Notes: generated from the letters alone by a model not told the origin. Positions 1 through 11,886 are shown, numbered from the stretch's first letter. The stretch: DNA of 64,000 nt from an uncultured Prevotellaceae bacterium (GCA_900317835.1 ONIL01000003.1:1-64000); one strand, 5' to 3'. A program made the numbers and translations.

Positions 1-726
1 TACTGCAGCAGCCTGAAGCACGTGTACTGCTATATTACCGACCTGTCAGCAATCACAATGGGCTATGCTGTGTTCCATCAACAAGATCAAAACATTTCAG
101 GTCGCATACTTCATGTGCCCTACGGCACTGCCGATGCCTATCAAGCCGATTGGAATTGGTTCCCGTATTTCGAAAGAATCGTGGAGATGGAACATGTCAA
201 TGGAGACGTGAATGGCGACGATGAGGTGAACATTGCCGACGTCAATGCCATCATCGATGTGGTCCTTGGCGGCGACAATGCAGCAGCCGATGTGAACGGT
301 GACAGAGAAGTCAACATTGCTGATGTCAATACCGTGATTGATGTGATTTTAGGAGATTATAATGCCCTAGACATTACGGGCATGTGGTGCTCTGAGTATT
401 TTGTCGATGAAGATGGCAGATATGATATACCGGAAGAAAACGCGGTGTATTTTACATTCTATCGCAACAAGACAGGCTACTACTCCTTTACAGGTAGTGA
501 AGGTATCGACGAACTTACTGCGCTAAGGTGGAATTTGGAAGGCCAACGGCTATACATCTGGTACAATGACGGCGATTATGACGAACTGTACTGTACCATT
601 GATGAAAATGGCTTCCTCTTGCTGTCGCTTTACGAGGATTTCAAGAATTATACCGCCTATCGCCGAATCTGGAGCCCTGGCATCCACATCCACGTCCCTT
701 CTAAAAAGGAAAACAAGAAATACTAA
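1..726 (+). CDS. BspA-like/dockerin surface protein, 3' part only
   Basis: The frame is open from base 1, so the gene starts upstream; the GTG at 22 is only an internal valine. The first ~60 residues look like the end of a BspA-type leucine-rich repeat region (pattern LHVPYGTADAYQ followed by W-x-x-F). Two dockerin-type Ca-binding repeats follow (D-x-N-x-D-x-x-x-N-x-x-D, about bases 205-350). About 115 more residues of beta-rich, aromatic-rich sequence come after them and resemble a small lipocalin-like domain (ITGMW start). The dockerin pair is therefore internal here, unlike the C-terminal ones at 47.7-57 kb. BspA-type proteins are usually surface adhesins. Function here is inferred; the family call is fairly sure. 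A strong hairpin follows the stop. Confidence 0.7.
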   Translation, partial: YCSSLKHVYCYITDLSAITMGYAVFHQQDQNISGRILHVPYGTADAYQADWNWFPYFERIVEMEHVNGDVNGDDEVNIADVNAIIDVVLGGDNAAADVNGDREVNIADVNTVIDVILGDYNALDITGMWCSEYFVDEDGRYDIPEENAVYFTFYRNKTGYYSFTGSEGIDELTALRWNLEGQRLYIWYNDGDYDELYCTIDENGFLLLSLYEDFKNYTAYRRIWSPGIHIHVPSKKENKKY

Positions 727-753
727 GGCATCCGCGCTCGGTTGTAAGACAGT

Positions 754-791
754 AAGCCCTATGTTTGACTTTGACGTGCAACATAGGGCTT
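754..791 (+). terminator. Hairpin after the dockerin gene
   Basis: A perfect 12-bp inverted repeat (AAGCCCTATGTT / AACATAGGGCTT) with a 14-nt loop lies 28 bp after the stop and is followed by a T-rich run. It reads as the transcription terminator of the upstream gene. Confidence 0.75.
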
Positions 792-805
792 GTTTGAGTT
801 GTTTA

Positions 806-916
806 TTAATTTGATTTTAGCTTAAGATCTAAGAAACGGTCGTAAACCTGATATTTGCCTTTAATATCTAAAACCAATTCTTTTTCAACTAAGGCTTTAA
901 GAGCCAACCGGCACTC
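806..916 (-). pseudogene. Remnant: C-terminal tail of an AAA/DUF234-type ATPase
   Basis: Reading the minus strand down to the stop at 806-808 gives about 36 residues, including ALKALVEKELV and KYQVYDRFLDL. This closely resembles the winged-helix C-terminus of the large Bacteroidetes family of AAA ATP-binding proteins (usual end: VEK-x-L-x-x-x-x-x-x-YQVYDRFFGLWL). An in-frame TAG at about 914-916 cuts it upstream and no nucleotide-binding part is present, so it is a decayed fragment. The family assignment is from recall of the motif. Confidence 0.5.
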
Positions 917-957
917 CTACGGCTCCTGGTAAAGCTCTATGCACTATAAAAAAAAGC

Positions 958-987
958 AAAAGTCCGGCTCTCACGAGTGGGACTTTA
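958..987. other. Imperfect hairpin in the 727-1383 gap
   Basis: AAAGTCC and GGACTTT pair around an inner CTC/GAG stem. The rest of this 657-base gap (to 1383) is AT-rich with no credible reading frame apart from the ATPase remnant. It looks like a decayed region. Confidence 0.35.
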
Positions 988-1383
988 AATTTTATGAATA
1001 GAATCTGTATAGAAAAGTGCAATATCTTCTTGAATTCGTCTGCAAAGGACGTCATTATTTTTGGATTGCCAAAATTTTTAACTAGAAAAATGTCGCCTCG
1101 GGGTCAAAAAAATGTATATTTTACCACTTTAAGTTAGAGATTGCCCACATTTTCAGGCTTTAATGGTTCTCGAAAATTGAATATTCCACCGCCTTCACAC
1201 CATTGTTCACATTTACCATTGAAGCGATTGAGAGATTGATTGGGAGCCTCTTGTCACGAGGTTTTTCACATCATAAACGTTGAGGAAGAAAAAGTGTTTT
1301 AGGGAGGATGATATACTATGTGGAAGGTTTTTCTCGTTAATTAAATGAATTATGGCACCATTCTTGCCATATTAAAATAATAA

Positions 1384-2625
1384 ATGCAACGGCTGCTGCG
1401 GACATATTGCCTGACAACAATGCTGTGTGCCCTGTGTGCAACGGGTACACTTGATGCTGCGCCCCAATTGCCCCTTCACAAGGCTCCAAAGACAGTGGAG
1501 GAGGAGGAACCCGTGAGCGTCAGCCTCGTCACGTTTTATCCTGGCAGTGAGCCCCATAACATCTGGGGACACAGCGAGATACGTGTTCAACAAGGTCCTA
1601 TTGACCTATACTTCAACTACGGCTTATTTGACTTCCAGACACCAGCGTTCATGTGGCGATTCATGCTGGGCAAGACTGATTACATCTGTGCCCCAGTCCC
1701 ACGGGCTTATGCTACTGTCGGTATGGAAGAACGCCGCATGGTTGAGCAGGAACTCAATCTGCCCCAAGACAGAGCCATTGCTGTTAGGGACTTCCTGTGG
1801 AACAATGCCCAGCCTGAGAATCGCACCTACCGTTATAAGTTCCTGAGCGACAACTGCTCTACCCGCCCCCGCGACATCATCGAGATGGCAGCGGGCGAGG
1901 GACTGCAATATCCCGTGATGACCGACACGACTGTCACCTATCGTGACATATTGGCACACTACAGCCGTAACTATGCCTGGGAGCGCTTCGGCATCGATCT
2001 GGTGCTGGGATGGGACATCGACACTGTGATTGACCAACGGGCCACGATGTTTATCCCCATGCTGCTGATGGATGCCGTGGCCGATGCCACCATCACGACC
2101 GACAGTGTGACGATGCCACTGGTCAAGGCCACCACCGTGCCCATCGACAAGAGCACCGAGGGCAACGTGAGGCCACCCACGCCGTGGTATCTGTCACCCC
2201 TTACTGTAGCCCTTCTTGTGCTGGCATTGACCTTGCTTGTGACGGGCCGTGACATGAGACGCCGCAATGTCTCCAAATGGTTTGACAGCATATTATTCAC
2301 CACGGGCGGACTGGCAGGTTGTCTCCTGTTTTTCCTCATCTGTTTCTCGACCCATGAGGCCACATCGCCTAATATCAACATCGCGTGGCTCAACCCGCTG
2401 TTGCTGTTGCTTGCTGTGTTACCTTGGTTCAAGAAAACGCGGACTGCCGCTCGTTGGCTGCATGCGCTCAATGCTCTTGTCGTTGCCCTGCTCATGCTGG
2501 CATGGCCGTGGCAACCCCAAGTGGGCAACATCGCCTTTTTCCCGCTGATGGCGACCCTGGTGACGCGCTCGCTCACCAATGTGTGGCTGTTGGGACAGAC
2601 TACCCGCGGCCCCACCCGCAAGTGA
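1384..2625 (+). CDS. DUF4105 (Lnb N-terminal type) membrane protein
   Basis: 413 residues. A signal-like start (LLCALCATGTLDA) precedes a DUF4105/Lnb_N periplasmic domain at about residues 38-240. Its diagnostic stretches are VTFYPGSEPHNIWGHSEIR, NYGLFDF, and FLSDNCSTRPRDII with the conserved Cys that fits the papain-like/NlpC-type fold proposed for the family. The last ~140 residues form about five hydrophobic helices with W/P-rich loops. It probably faces the periplasm from the inner membrane; substrate unknown. No clear TAnnTTTG box was found upstream. The gap to secA is about 157 bases with its own promoter, so the two are probably transcribed separately. Confidence 0.8.
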   Translation: MQRLLRTYCLTTMLCALCATGTLDAAPQLPLHKAPKTVEEEEPVSVSLVTFYPGSEPHNIWGHSEIRVQQGPIDLYFNYGLFDFQTPAFMWRFMLGKTDYICAPVPRAYATVGMEERRMVEQELNLPQDRAIAVRDFLWNNAQPENRTYRYKFLSDNCSTRPRDIIEMAAGEGLQYPVMTDTTVTYRDILAHYSRNYAWERFGIDLVLGWDIDTVIDQRATMFIPMLLMDAVADATITTDSVTMPLVKATTVPIDKSTEGNVRPPTPWYLSPLTVALLVLALTLLVTGRDMRRRNVSKWFDSILFTTGGLAGCLLFFLICFSTHEATSPNINIAWLNPLLLLLAVLPWFKKTRTAARWLHALNALVVALLMLAWPWQPQVGNIAFFPLMATLVTRSLTNVWLLGQTTRGPTRK

Positions 2626-2731
2626 AAAACACGCCCTCTCGACAACCCTCTCCACCTCCCCAAAAACCGCATTTTTAGTCATTAGGGTGATTTATACCTT
2701 ATATATTAGTCTGTAATCGGCTAAAAAAATG

Positions 2732-2739
2732 TACCTTTG
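2732..2739 (+). promoter_or_regulatory. secA promoter, -7 box TACCTTTG
   Basis: This matches the Bacteroidetes -7 consensus TAnnTTTG and is followed by GC. It lies 43 bases before the ATG at 2783 and inside the longest open frame, which argues against the upstream ATG at 2729 as the start. Confidence 0.7.
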
Positions 2740-2782
2740 CGGTTTGAGAAAAAAACAACATCAAAAAAACATAAAACAAAAA

Positions 2783-6115
<3,333 letters not shown>

Positions 6116-6135
6116 AGCCCAGCCGCCAATAAAAT

Positions 6136-6170
6136 ACAGGCGCGTCATTCATCGTGATTGGCACGCCTGT
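6136..6170 (+). terminator. secA terminator hairpin
   Basis: ACAGGCG pairs with CGCCTGT across a 21-nt loop, beginning 21 bases after the stop. Confidence 0.6.
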
Positions 6171-6240
6171 TGTCATAAAAAATGACCCATTACAATAATT
6201 ATGGCAATGACATAAATGTTGGCCCATTGGTGGTTTATAA

Positions 6241-6255
6241 CCGCCCTGCGGGCGG
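6241..6255. other. Small GC hairpin upstream of the sigma gene
   Basis: CCGCCC-TGC-GGGCGG is a perfect stem in the 320-base gap between secA and the ECF sigma gene. It is followed by an AT-rich tract. It could be a second terminator or part of the control region of the sigma operon. No clear TAnnTTTG box was found before the sigma gene, which would fit a promoter read by its own sigma factor. Confidence 0.35.
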
Positions 6256-6435
6256 GAAATTGAACAAATTAATCTTAAAATATTTTTCTTTCCATTTCCC
6301 GTGCGCAAGCGCAGTCAATTGAAGCGACACTATGCCACAAGGTCAATTACCATCATTTTTTATTGATTCTTTGTTTAAAAACGGGGATGTTGTGTGTTAT
6401 AAGAGTGTAACATCAATACAGACAACGAGAAGTTG

Positions 6436-6939
6436 ATGACGACAGACGCATTTAACCAGCAAGCGCCACGGCTCAGGCAACTGGCACTGAGGGCAGCCGC
6501 CAAAGCGGGTGCCAGCAGTGACACAGCCGAGGACATCGCCCAGGAGACGATGTTGCGCTTGTGGCAGATGCGTGACGATCCCCGCCTCTACAATCCCGAT
6601 GGCTATGCCTCGACGATTGCACGCCACCTAGCAGTGAACCAGTTCCGCCGCAAGTCTCCCTTACCGCTCGACGAGCGCCAAGCAGCTGACCTGACAGTTC
6701 CCTCGCCACTGGACCTGATGCTACAAGCCGAGGACGAGCGATGGCTGCGGGAACGCATCCGCAACCTGCCCTATACCCAACACGCCATTCTCAGGCTGCG
6801 ACAGGTTGAGCACCGCTCCAACGAGGAGATAGCCGACATCCTGGGCATCCAGCCTTCGAGCGTGAACACGCTACTAGCCCGAGCCCGACGGCAACTACTC
6901 AACGAAATCCAACAACAACGCAAAAACGATAAACGATGA
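6436..6939 (+). CDS. ECF-type RNA polymerase sigma factor
   Basis: About 167 residues starting at ATG 6436; the longer frame begins at TTG 6433. Region 2 (residues ~10-75) contains the AEDIAQETMLRLW signature. Region 4 (~105-160) has the helix-turn-helix RSNEEIADILGIQPSSVNTLLARAR typical of sigma-70 family group 4. It should direct core polymerase to a small regulon. The stop overlaps the next start (ATGA), so the two are translationally coupled and the next product is the likely partner regulator. Class is certain; stimulus and targets are unknown. Confidence 0.93.
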   Translation: MTTDAFNQQAPRLRQLALRAAAKAGASSDTAEDIAQETMLRLWQMRDDPRLYNPDGYASTIARHLAVNQFRRKSPLPLDERQAADLTVPSPLDLMLQAEDERWLRERIRNLPYTQHAILRLRQVEHRSNEEIADILGIQPSSVNTLLARARRQLLNEIQQQRKNDKR

Positions 6940-7664
6940 AACGGTATACACAGCAACACATCCAGGACTTGCTCGACAAGTTCATGAACGGCCTCACCAC
7001 GCTGGAGGAGGAGGCCGCGCTGGGCGACTACTTCCGCACCCATGAGGTGCCACAGGAGTGGGAGGACTACCGCCAGATGTTCGGTTATTTCGACCGGGGG
7101 ATGGAGGGCGAGCTGATTACACCGCAAGAGCAGCCGTTCATGCGGTTGATGGGTCGCCGTTGGTGGGGCATTGCCGCTGCAGCCGCCATCGCCGTGCTCA
7201 TCGTTGGGACAGCCGTGTTTTATCACCCGACGTCAACCAACCAGCCTGTTGTTGCCGAGGCCACTCAAGAGGAGTCGCAAGAGCAAGCCACACCCATCGG
7301 GGAGACGCAAGAGCAAGCCACACCTATAGTAGAGACGCAAAATTTTACGTCTCTACAAACGGCACCCGAACAGCCTGTAGGGACACAACATCTTGCGTCT
7401 CGATCCGCGGCAGTTAAAACCAGCCACAAGCGCAAAAGCAATGTCCGCCGCCTGCAAGCCGAGAACGCCAAACTCGCCCGCGAGAACGAGCGCCTGCAAC
7501 GCGAACTGGCCGACCTGCGTCGCCGTGCCTTCATCATCGACCTGGAGGCTAATGGCTACAAGACCGTGATGAACGAGGACGGCAGCATCGTGCTCATCGA
7601 CCTCGAGCAAGAGTTAGAAAATGAATTGAACAATCAACCCACTACCAATATTCCTGCATTATGA
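6936..7664 (+). CDS. Single-TM coiled-coil protein, putative anti-sigma or sigma regulator
   Basis: 242 residues. The cytoplasmic N-terminus (1-70) is short, acidic and helical (LTTLEEEAALGDYF), as in small anti-sigma domains. One TM helix lies at ~76-96. A Thr/Gln-rich linker with 10-residue repeats (ETQEQATPI, ~112-135) follows, then a strong heptad coiled coil (~168-198, LQAENAKLARENERLQREL), then a short conserved-looking end. It is coupled to the sigma gene by ATGA and to the next gene by another ATGA. No FecR or zinc anti-sigma (HxxxCxxC) motif is seen, so the anti-sigma role is inferred from gene order and topology. The linker has absorbed a palindromic DNA repeat. Confidence 0.6.
   Translation: MKRYTQQHIQDLLDKFMNGLTTLEEEAALGDYFRTHEVPQEWEDYRQMFGYFDRGMEGELITPQEQPFMRLMGRRWWGIAAAAAIAVLIVGTAVFYHPTSTNQPVVAEATQEESQEQATPIGETQEQATPIVETQNFTSLQTAPEQPVGTQHLASRSAAVKTSHKRKSNVRRLQAENAKLARENERLQRELADLRRRAFIIDLEANGYKTVMNEDGSIVLIDLEQELENELNNQPTTNIPAL
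7271..7340 (+). repeat. 30-bp tandem repeat in the regulator linker
   Basis: Copies start at 7271, 7301 and 7331 (GGAGTCGCAA / GGAGACGCAA / AGAGACGCAA). The first two are full-length and almost identical, encoding a repeated 10-residue unit. The third runs into the palindrome at 7329. Confidence 0.8.
7329..7356. repeat. 28-bp near-perfect palindrome inside a coding region
   Basis: The arms GTAGAGACG...CGTCTCTAC form an inverted repeat with a single mismatch across 14 bp. It is read in frame as part of the linker (VETQNFTSLQ). The GTAGAGACGC...GCGTCTCTAC type is a familiar dispersed palindrome in Bacteroidetes and other phyla (recalled, not searched). Confidence 0.8.
7377..7404. repeat. Second, degraded copy of the palindrome
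   Basis: GTAGGGACACAAC...TTGCGTCTCGAT keeps the length and the ends of the element at 7329 with several mismatches, 20 bases further on and also in frame. Confidence 0.5.
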
Positions 7665-9085
7665 AAACAACCATCCATATCATTATCGTCATACTCCTGG
7701 CCTTGCTCATGCCCGCCCTGGCAAGTGCCAACGTGTATGAGAACAGGGTCAAGGAGGCGCTCGAGAATATCTCCCAAAAGGCCAAAATCAGCAACATCGG
7801 GCTCACCTATAGTGCTAATACCGATCCCGAGACCGGTGGCATTGACGGTGAACTGCGTGTCGTCATGTTCAAACTGGGCAGCCGCGATATATACCTGATC
7901 GACCAGGCCGTTTCGGTCTATCAACAGATCAACGTTGACTCGCGAGATGGAGAAGTCCCCTATCTGTACACGCTATGGTTTAACTCAGACAATAAGGACA
8001 GGACCTACTCGGGCATCAACCTCTATTACAGTCACGATAACAGCATCCTAGTGGGCACCGATGCCGACAACTGCTACACCGTGGGGTTTTACCTCTCGGA
8101 GAATACTGATTATCGCCACACCTACACCCTGGAGTGGAACGATACCGAGGGCGATAGCATCAAGGGGCGCATCATCACCACCTTCGGCCCCATCAAGGGC
8201 AAGGCGTCGAGCAATGGCTTAAGGCTCAACGCTCTTGGTAATATCAACGGCCATATCCTCACTCCTGGTTATATCCCTGACATTGACACTGACAACTTTG
8301 ACAAGTGGATAGAGCAACTCCAGACCGATATGGAGGAATACCATATAAAAGACCCAGAGGCCTATCAAAAGGATTTGGAGAAGTATCAAGCCACAATAGA
8401 GAAGGCTTTGGCCGCTAAGGAAAAGGCCCAGGCCGCCAAAGAAAAAGCTCAAGCCGCTAAGGAAAAAGCCCAGGCCGCCAAAGAGAATGTTCTTGATGAA
8501 GCTTCAGTTATTAAGGGAAAAGTCACCGATGAGAAAGGCGAACCGCTGATTGGCGCCATGGTAGCATCAGTTGACAAAAGTTATGGCACAGCCACCGATT
8601 ACAATGGTGAATTCTCGCTGAGTCTTCCCAACTACGTGAAGCTAATCAAGGTTTCCTATGTGGGTTATCAGACCCAAGTCCTTTCTGTTGAGCCCAACAT
8701 GATAATCTCGATGACACCTGGCATGTCTGATGACAACGAGTTATCCGACCTTTTCCTTAGAGTGCCCAAAAAGGATAAGTCACTCATGCCCAGCAAGCCA
8801 GATGCTAAGGACTGGATGAAGAAACTGCTGTTTTACCTGGACAAGATACAGCACGACGGCAGCGACTCACGCTACATCTACCTTTCCAAACTCTACGAAC
8901 TGTGCAAGGACACCGAGGGTCTGGACCAACAAGACCTGAAAATCGGCATGCAGCAACTCGCATCAGTATATAAGCAACTCAAGGAAAAGAAAAAACTCAA
9001 GGAAAACGAGCTCCTCTTCCTCGAGAGCATGGTCGATATCCTCGAGAACAAAACCAAGAGTATACACTCCTGGAATCCAGACTAA
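7661..9085 (+). CDS. Secreted protein with carboxypeptidase-regulatory-like domain
   Basis: 474 residues with a signal peptide (IIIVILLALLMPALASA). The N-terminal ~220 residues are not recognised; they are beta-rich with repeated YSxNxD/YYSHDN patterns. A helical acidic segment and three full AAKEKAQ repeats (~251-275) follow. Next comes a CarboxypepD_reg/CNA-B-like beta-sandwich at ~285-350 (IKGKVTDEKGEPLIGAMV, YGTATDYNGEFSL, VSYVGYQTQ). The C-terminus is helical and charged. It overlaps the previous gene by ATGA, so it is the third cistron of the sigma operon. It probably sits in the periplasm or outer membrane beside the barrel encoded next; role unknown. Confidence 0.65.
   Translation: MKTTIHIIIVILLALLMPALASANVYENRVKEALENISQKAKISNIGLTYSANTDPETGGIDGELRVVMFKLGSRDIYLIDQAVSVYQQINVDSRDGEVPYLYTLWFNSDNKDRTYSGINLYYSHDNSILVGTDADNCYTVGFYLSENTDYRHTYTLEWNDTEGDSIKGRIITTFGPIKGKASSNGLRLNALGNINGHILTPGYIPDIDTDNFDKWIEQLQTDMEEYHIKDPEAYQKDLEKYQATIEKALAAKEKAQAAKEKAQAAKEKAQAAKENVLDEASVIKGKVTDEKGEPLIGAMVASVDKSYGTATDYNGEFSLSLPNYVKLIKVSYVGYQTQVLSVEPNMIISMTPGMSDDNELSDLFLRVPKKDKSLMPSKPDAKDWMKKLLFYLDKIQHDGSDSRYIYLSKLYELCKDTEGLDQQDLKIGMQQLASVYKQLKEKKKLKENELLFLESMVDILENKTKSIHSWNPD
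8411..8488 (+). repeat. 21-bp tandem repeat encoding AAKEKAQ
   Basis: Three complete 21-bp units starting at 8411, 8432 and 8453 and a partial fourth. They differ mainly at third positions and encode an alanine/lysine/glutamate helix. Confidence 0.85.
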
Positions 9086-9106
9086 TGCAGACTAAAGTTT
9101 AACCTA

Positions 9107-9136
9107 CTGTTTCATGTGAATTAACGCATGAAACAG
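9107..9136 (+). terminator. Perfect hairpin between the sigma operon and the barrel gene
   Basis: CTGTTTCATG / CATGAAACAG pair over 10 bp with a 10-nt loop, 21 bases after one stop and 18 bases before the next start. It could be an attenuator or an operator-like site. There is no long T-run after it, so partial read-through is likely. Confidence 0.5.
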
Positions 9137-9154
9137 CCATAACTATGCTCTATT

Positions 9155-11839
9155 GTGAAATACTACATTACAATTATCTTGTTGATATCCAGTGTTTTAT
9201 CGGTTCATGCGGATATCATCAGCGGGCGTGTCATCGACACCGATACCAGGGAGACTTTGCCTGGTGCAACGGTTCAGTACATGCAGCAAATCGGTGAAAC
9301 CAGCTATTCGGGCAGTACCGTGATAGCCGACTCGCTTGGCCGATTCTCGTTCTATACCGACGGACGTGTCGAGTTGACCGTGTCCATGCTGGGCTATTAC
9401 CAGAAAAAGAAAAATGTCATGGCGCTGACTGACAGTCGCAAGGATACGCTCGACATAGGCACCATCGAGCTGAAGATGTCCTCACAGATGTTGCAGATGG
9501 TCGAGGTCACGGGGCATGCCCGACGGTTCACCATGCACGGCGACACCATTGTGTTCAACCCGTCGGCCTTCAGGCTGCAAGAGGGGGCACGACTTGACGA
9601 ACTCATCAAGCAACTGCCTGGCGTTGAAACGGATGCTAACGGCAAATTGTGGTGGAACGGCAAGCCCATCCGCCTGACGATGGACGGCGAGAGCCTCTTT
9701 GGCGGCAATGACCTGGTGAGCCAACTGCCTGCCGAGGCGGTGCAGAACATCAAAGCCTACAACAAAGCGTCGGAACTCAAGGAGCATACGGGTAATGACG
9801 ACGGCAGCGAGGACATGGTGCTGGACCTGACCATCAAGCCGGGATTCCTCGACCGCTGGTATGGCGATGCCACTGCAGGCTACAGGACCCGCGACCACTA
9901 TGAGGCCGAGGTCCAAATGAACCGTCTTTCCAAGAATGACCCGGTCATGGTGTTCGGTGACGCCAATAATGTGGCCAAACGGCATAGACGCTACCAAAAC
10001 CAATCTATATTAAGTTCGGGTTACGGCTATGGCCAAGAGCAAGGCATTTCGGGCGGATATCAGCATAACTGGAGCCGCGAGCAGGGTAATAAGACGCTAA
10101 AGAGTTACTACAGCATCAGTGGAGGACTGGCGCATGACGACCGATGGAAAAATTCGGGCATCGAGACCGAGAACTATTTCCCTGGTGAAGCGCAAAGTTA
10201 TAACAAGACAACGGGCTTTGACCGCAGCCATGAGTTGATGCCGACGATCCTGGGCATGATGAGATGGCGACCCGACACAACCAACAATATTTTCCTGTGG
10301 GCTCAAATCGAGTATAATAACAACCGCTCCATCAACCGACGCGAGACCGAGCAGTCGGTCAATTCAGGCAACGGCTACACCCCCACCATCAATCAACACG
10401 TCAATACGCTCAACCGCGGACACGAGACCCAGTTCGAGACTACTGGTAATTGGACACACCTTTTCAAGAATGGCTCCCTCAAAATCGCTGGAGGGCTGAA
10501 CTATACCGACAGCAAGAGCAAGCAGTGGATTGACCGCACCATCACCGACTATTCGGGCAACAGTTCATCGACGCTCAGCCAGTATGCCATCGAACCTTCA
10601 TCAAAGTTCGGGGTTAACGGCAGCATGACCTATCAGAACTGGCTGACCAAGCAGTGGATGCTCACTATGGACTATCGATTGGATTATAATAACATTCGGA
10701 TAGACCGTGAATTCACCACCGACGGCATCGCCGATGCCGCCAATTCGTTCAACAACCGTTACCACAGCACCGGCAACACCGTCACCGCAGGCTCGACATT
10801 CAACATCGGCCAAGTGCAACTGTTGCCCAGTGCGGTCTTGAATTGGAACCGTGAGCACCAGGACTACCTTCGGGCAATGCTTGATACGACTGTCGTTAGG
10901 AACCGTTTCAAGATTGAGCCGTCGCTCAAGGTCTCATGGAAAGTGAACAGCGGCATGAACCTGGAGTTGAATTACAGTTACAAGACCATGCAACCCGAAC
11001 TGCTCCAGACCATCGGCTACCGTGACTTGAGCGACCCCTTGTTCATCACCGAAGGTAATCCTGACCTGAAGGACAGCCACACCAACGAATTCCAGATGAG
11101 TTATAAGGCTGTGCTGCCCAGCCGACAACTGTCCATCGGCTTCAATGCCAAATACAGCACGACTGACCACAGCAACATCACGGCGCTCAGTTATGACCCG
11201 GCGACAAACGTCTATACCAGCCGTCCCGAGTCGGTGCCCGGCAGCCGCACGTGGGAAGTGAATCTCAACTACGACCACGGCTTGGGCAACTACTTCCGCT
11301 TGCAGAACGACCTTAAAGTTACGGGGGGACGCTACTACGGTTACCTCACCATGCTGCCCACCCACGAGGAGCGTATCCTTAACCGTCAGACGAGCGTTCA
11401 CCCCAAAGACAAACTGACCGTATCGTTTGACCACAACTGGATCAAGGCCGCTGTCTTTGCCGAACTCAACGCCGACCGATTGCGTTTCTCGCAGTCGCCA
11501 ATCCAGAACACCACCCTGTGGAACAACAATTACGGCATGGAGTTTGAGGCCAACTACCGCAACTTTGTGTTCACCACAGGACTTACTGAGTATATGCGGC
11601 GCGGCTATATCTCCAGCGGAATGAACCGTGACTGCTTACTCTGGGGTGCCTCCATCACTTGGAAAATCCTGAAGAACAAAGGTCAAATCAGGCTCTTTGC
11701 CGAGGACATTCTTAACCAGGATGACTATCGCTGGAGTAGCCAGACTGCCTATCAGCAGACCAACGAGTGGCAGGACACGCTGCACCACTACATCGGCATC
11801 TCGTTCACCTACCACCTCGACGCCAAAAAGAAAGATTGA
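9155..11839 (+). CDS. TonB-dependent-receptor-like outer membrane beta-barrel protein (OMP_b-brl_3 type)
   Basis: 894 residues, starting at GTG 9155 because no in-frame ATG precedes the signal peptide (YYITIILLISSVLSVHA). A CarboxypepD_reg-like domain lies at ~20-105 (ISGRVIDTDTRETLPGATV). A degenerate plug follows at ~140-235 (LIKQLPGVETDANGKLWWNGK, VQNIKAYNKA). The rest is a barrel of repeated N-rich strands, ending in an aromatic strand before a charged KKKD tail. No SusD partner and no TonB box can be named. It is probably the outer-membrane end of the sigma module because it lies only 69 bases downstream in the same direction. Ligand unknown. Confidence 0.8.
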   Translation: MKYYITIILLISSVLSVHADIISGRVIDTDTRETLPGATVQYMQQIGETSYSGSTVIADSLGRFSFYTDGRVELTVSMLGYYQKKKNVMALTDSRKDTLDIGTIELKMSSQMLQMVEVTGHARRFTMHGDTIVFNPSAFRLQEGARLDELIKQLPGVETDANGKLWWNGKPIRLTMDGESLFGGNDLVSQLPAEAVQNIKAYNKASELKEHTGNDDGSEDMVLDLTIKPGFLDRWYGDATAGYRTRDHYEAEVQMNRLSKNDPVMVFGDANNVAKRHRRYQNQSILSSGYGYGQEQGISGGYQHNWSREQGNKTLKSYYSISGGLAHDDRWKNSGIETENYFPGEAQSYNKTTGFDRSHELMPTILGMMRWRPDTTNNIFLWAQIEYNNNRSINRRETEQSVNSGNGYTPTINQHVNTLNRGHETQFETTGNWTHLFKNGSLKIAGGLNYTDSKSKQWIDRTITDYSGNSSSTLSQYAIEPSSKFGVNGSMTYQNWLTKQWMLTMDYRLDYNNIRIDREFTTDGIADAANSFNNRYHSTGNTVTAGSTFNIGQVQLLPSAVLNWNREHQDYLRAMLDTTVVRNRFKIEPSLKVSWKVNSGMNLELNYSYKTMQPELLQTIGYRDLSDPLFITEGNPDLKDSHTNEFQMSYKAVLPSRQLSIGFNAKYSTTDHSNITALSYDPATNVYTSRPESVPGSRTWEVNLNYDHGLGNYFRLQNDLKVTGGRYYGYLTMLPTHEERILNRQTSVHPKDKLTVSFDHNWIKAAVFAELNADRLRFSQSPIQNTTLWNNNYGMEFEANYRNFVFTTGLTEYMRRGYISSGMNRDCLLWGASITWKILKNKGQIRLFAEDILNQDDYRWSSQTAYQQTNEWQDTLHHYIGISFTYHLDAKKKD

Positions 11840-11886
11840 CAAGACCGATATAGCCATCTTCTCTTCACAACAGTAAACTAATAATT

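Noticed and set aside
2729-2782. N-terminal extension of SecA
   Set aside because: It starts before the -7 box at 2732-2739 and does not match the family start.
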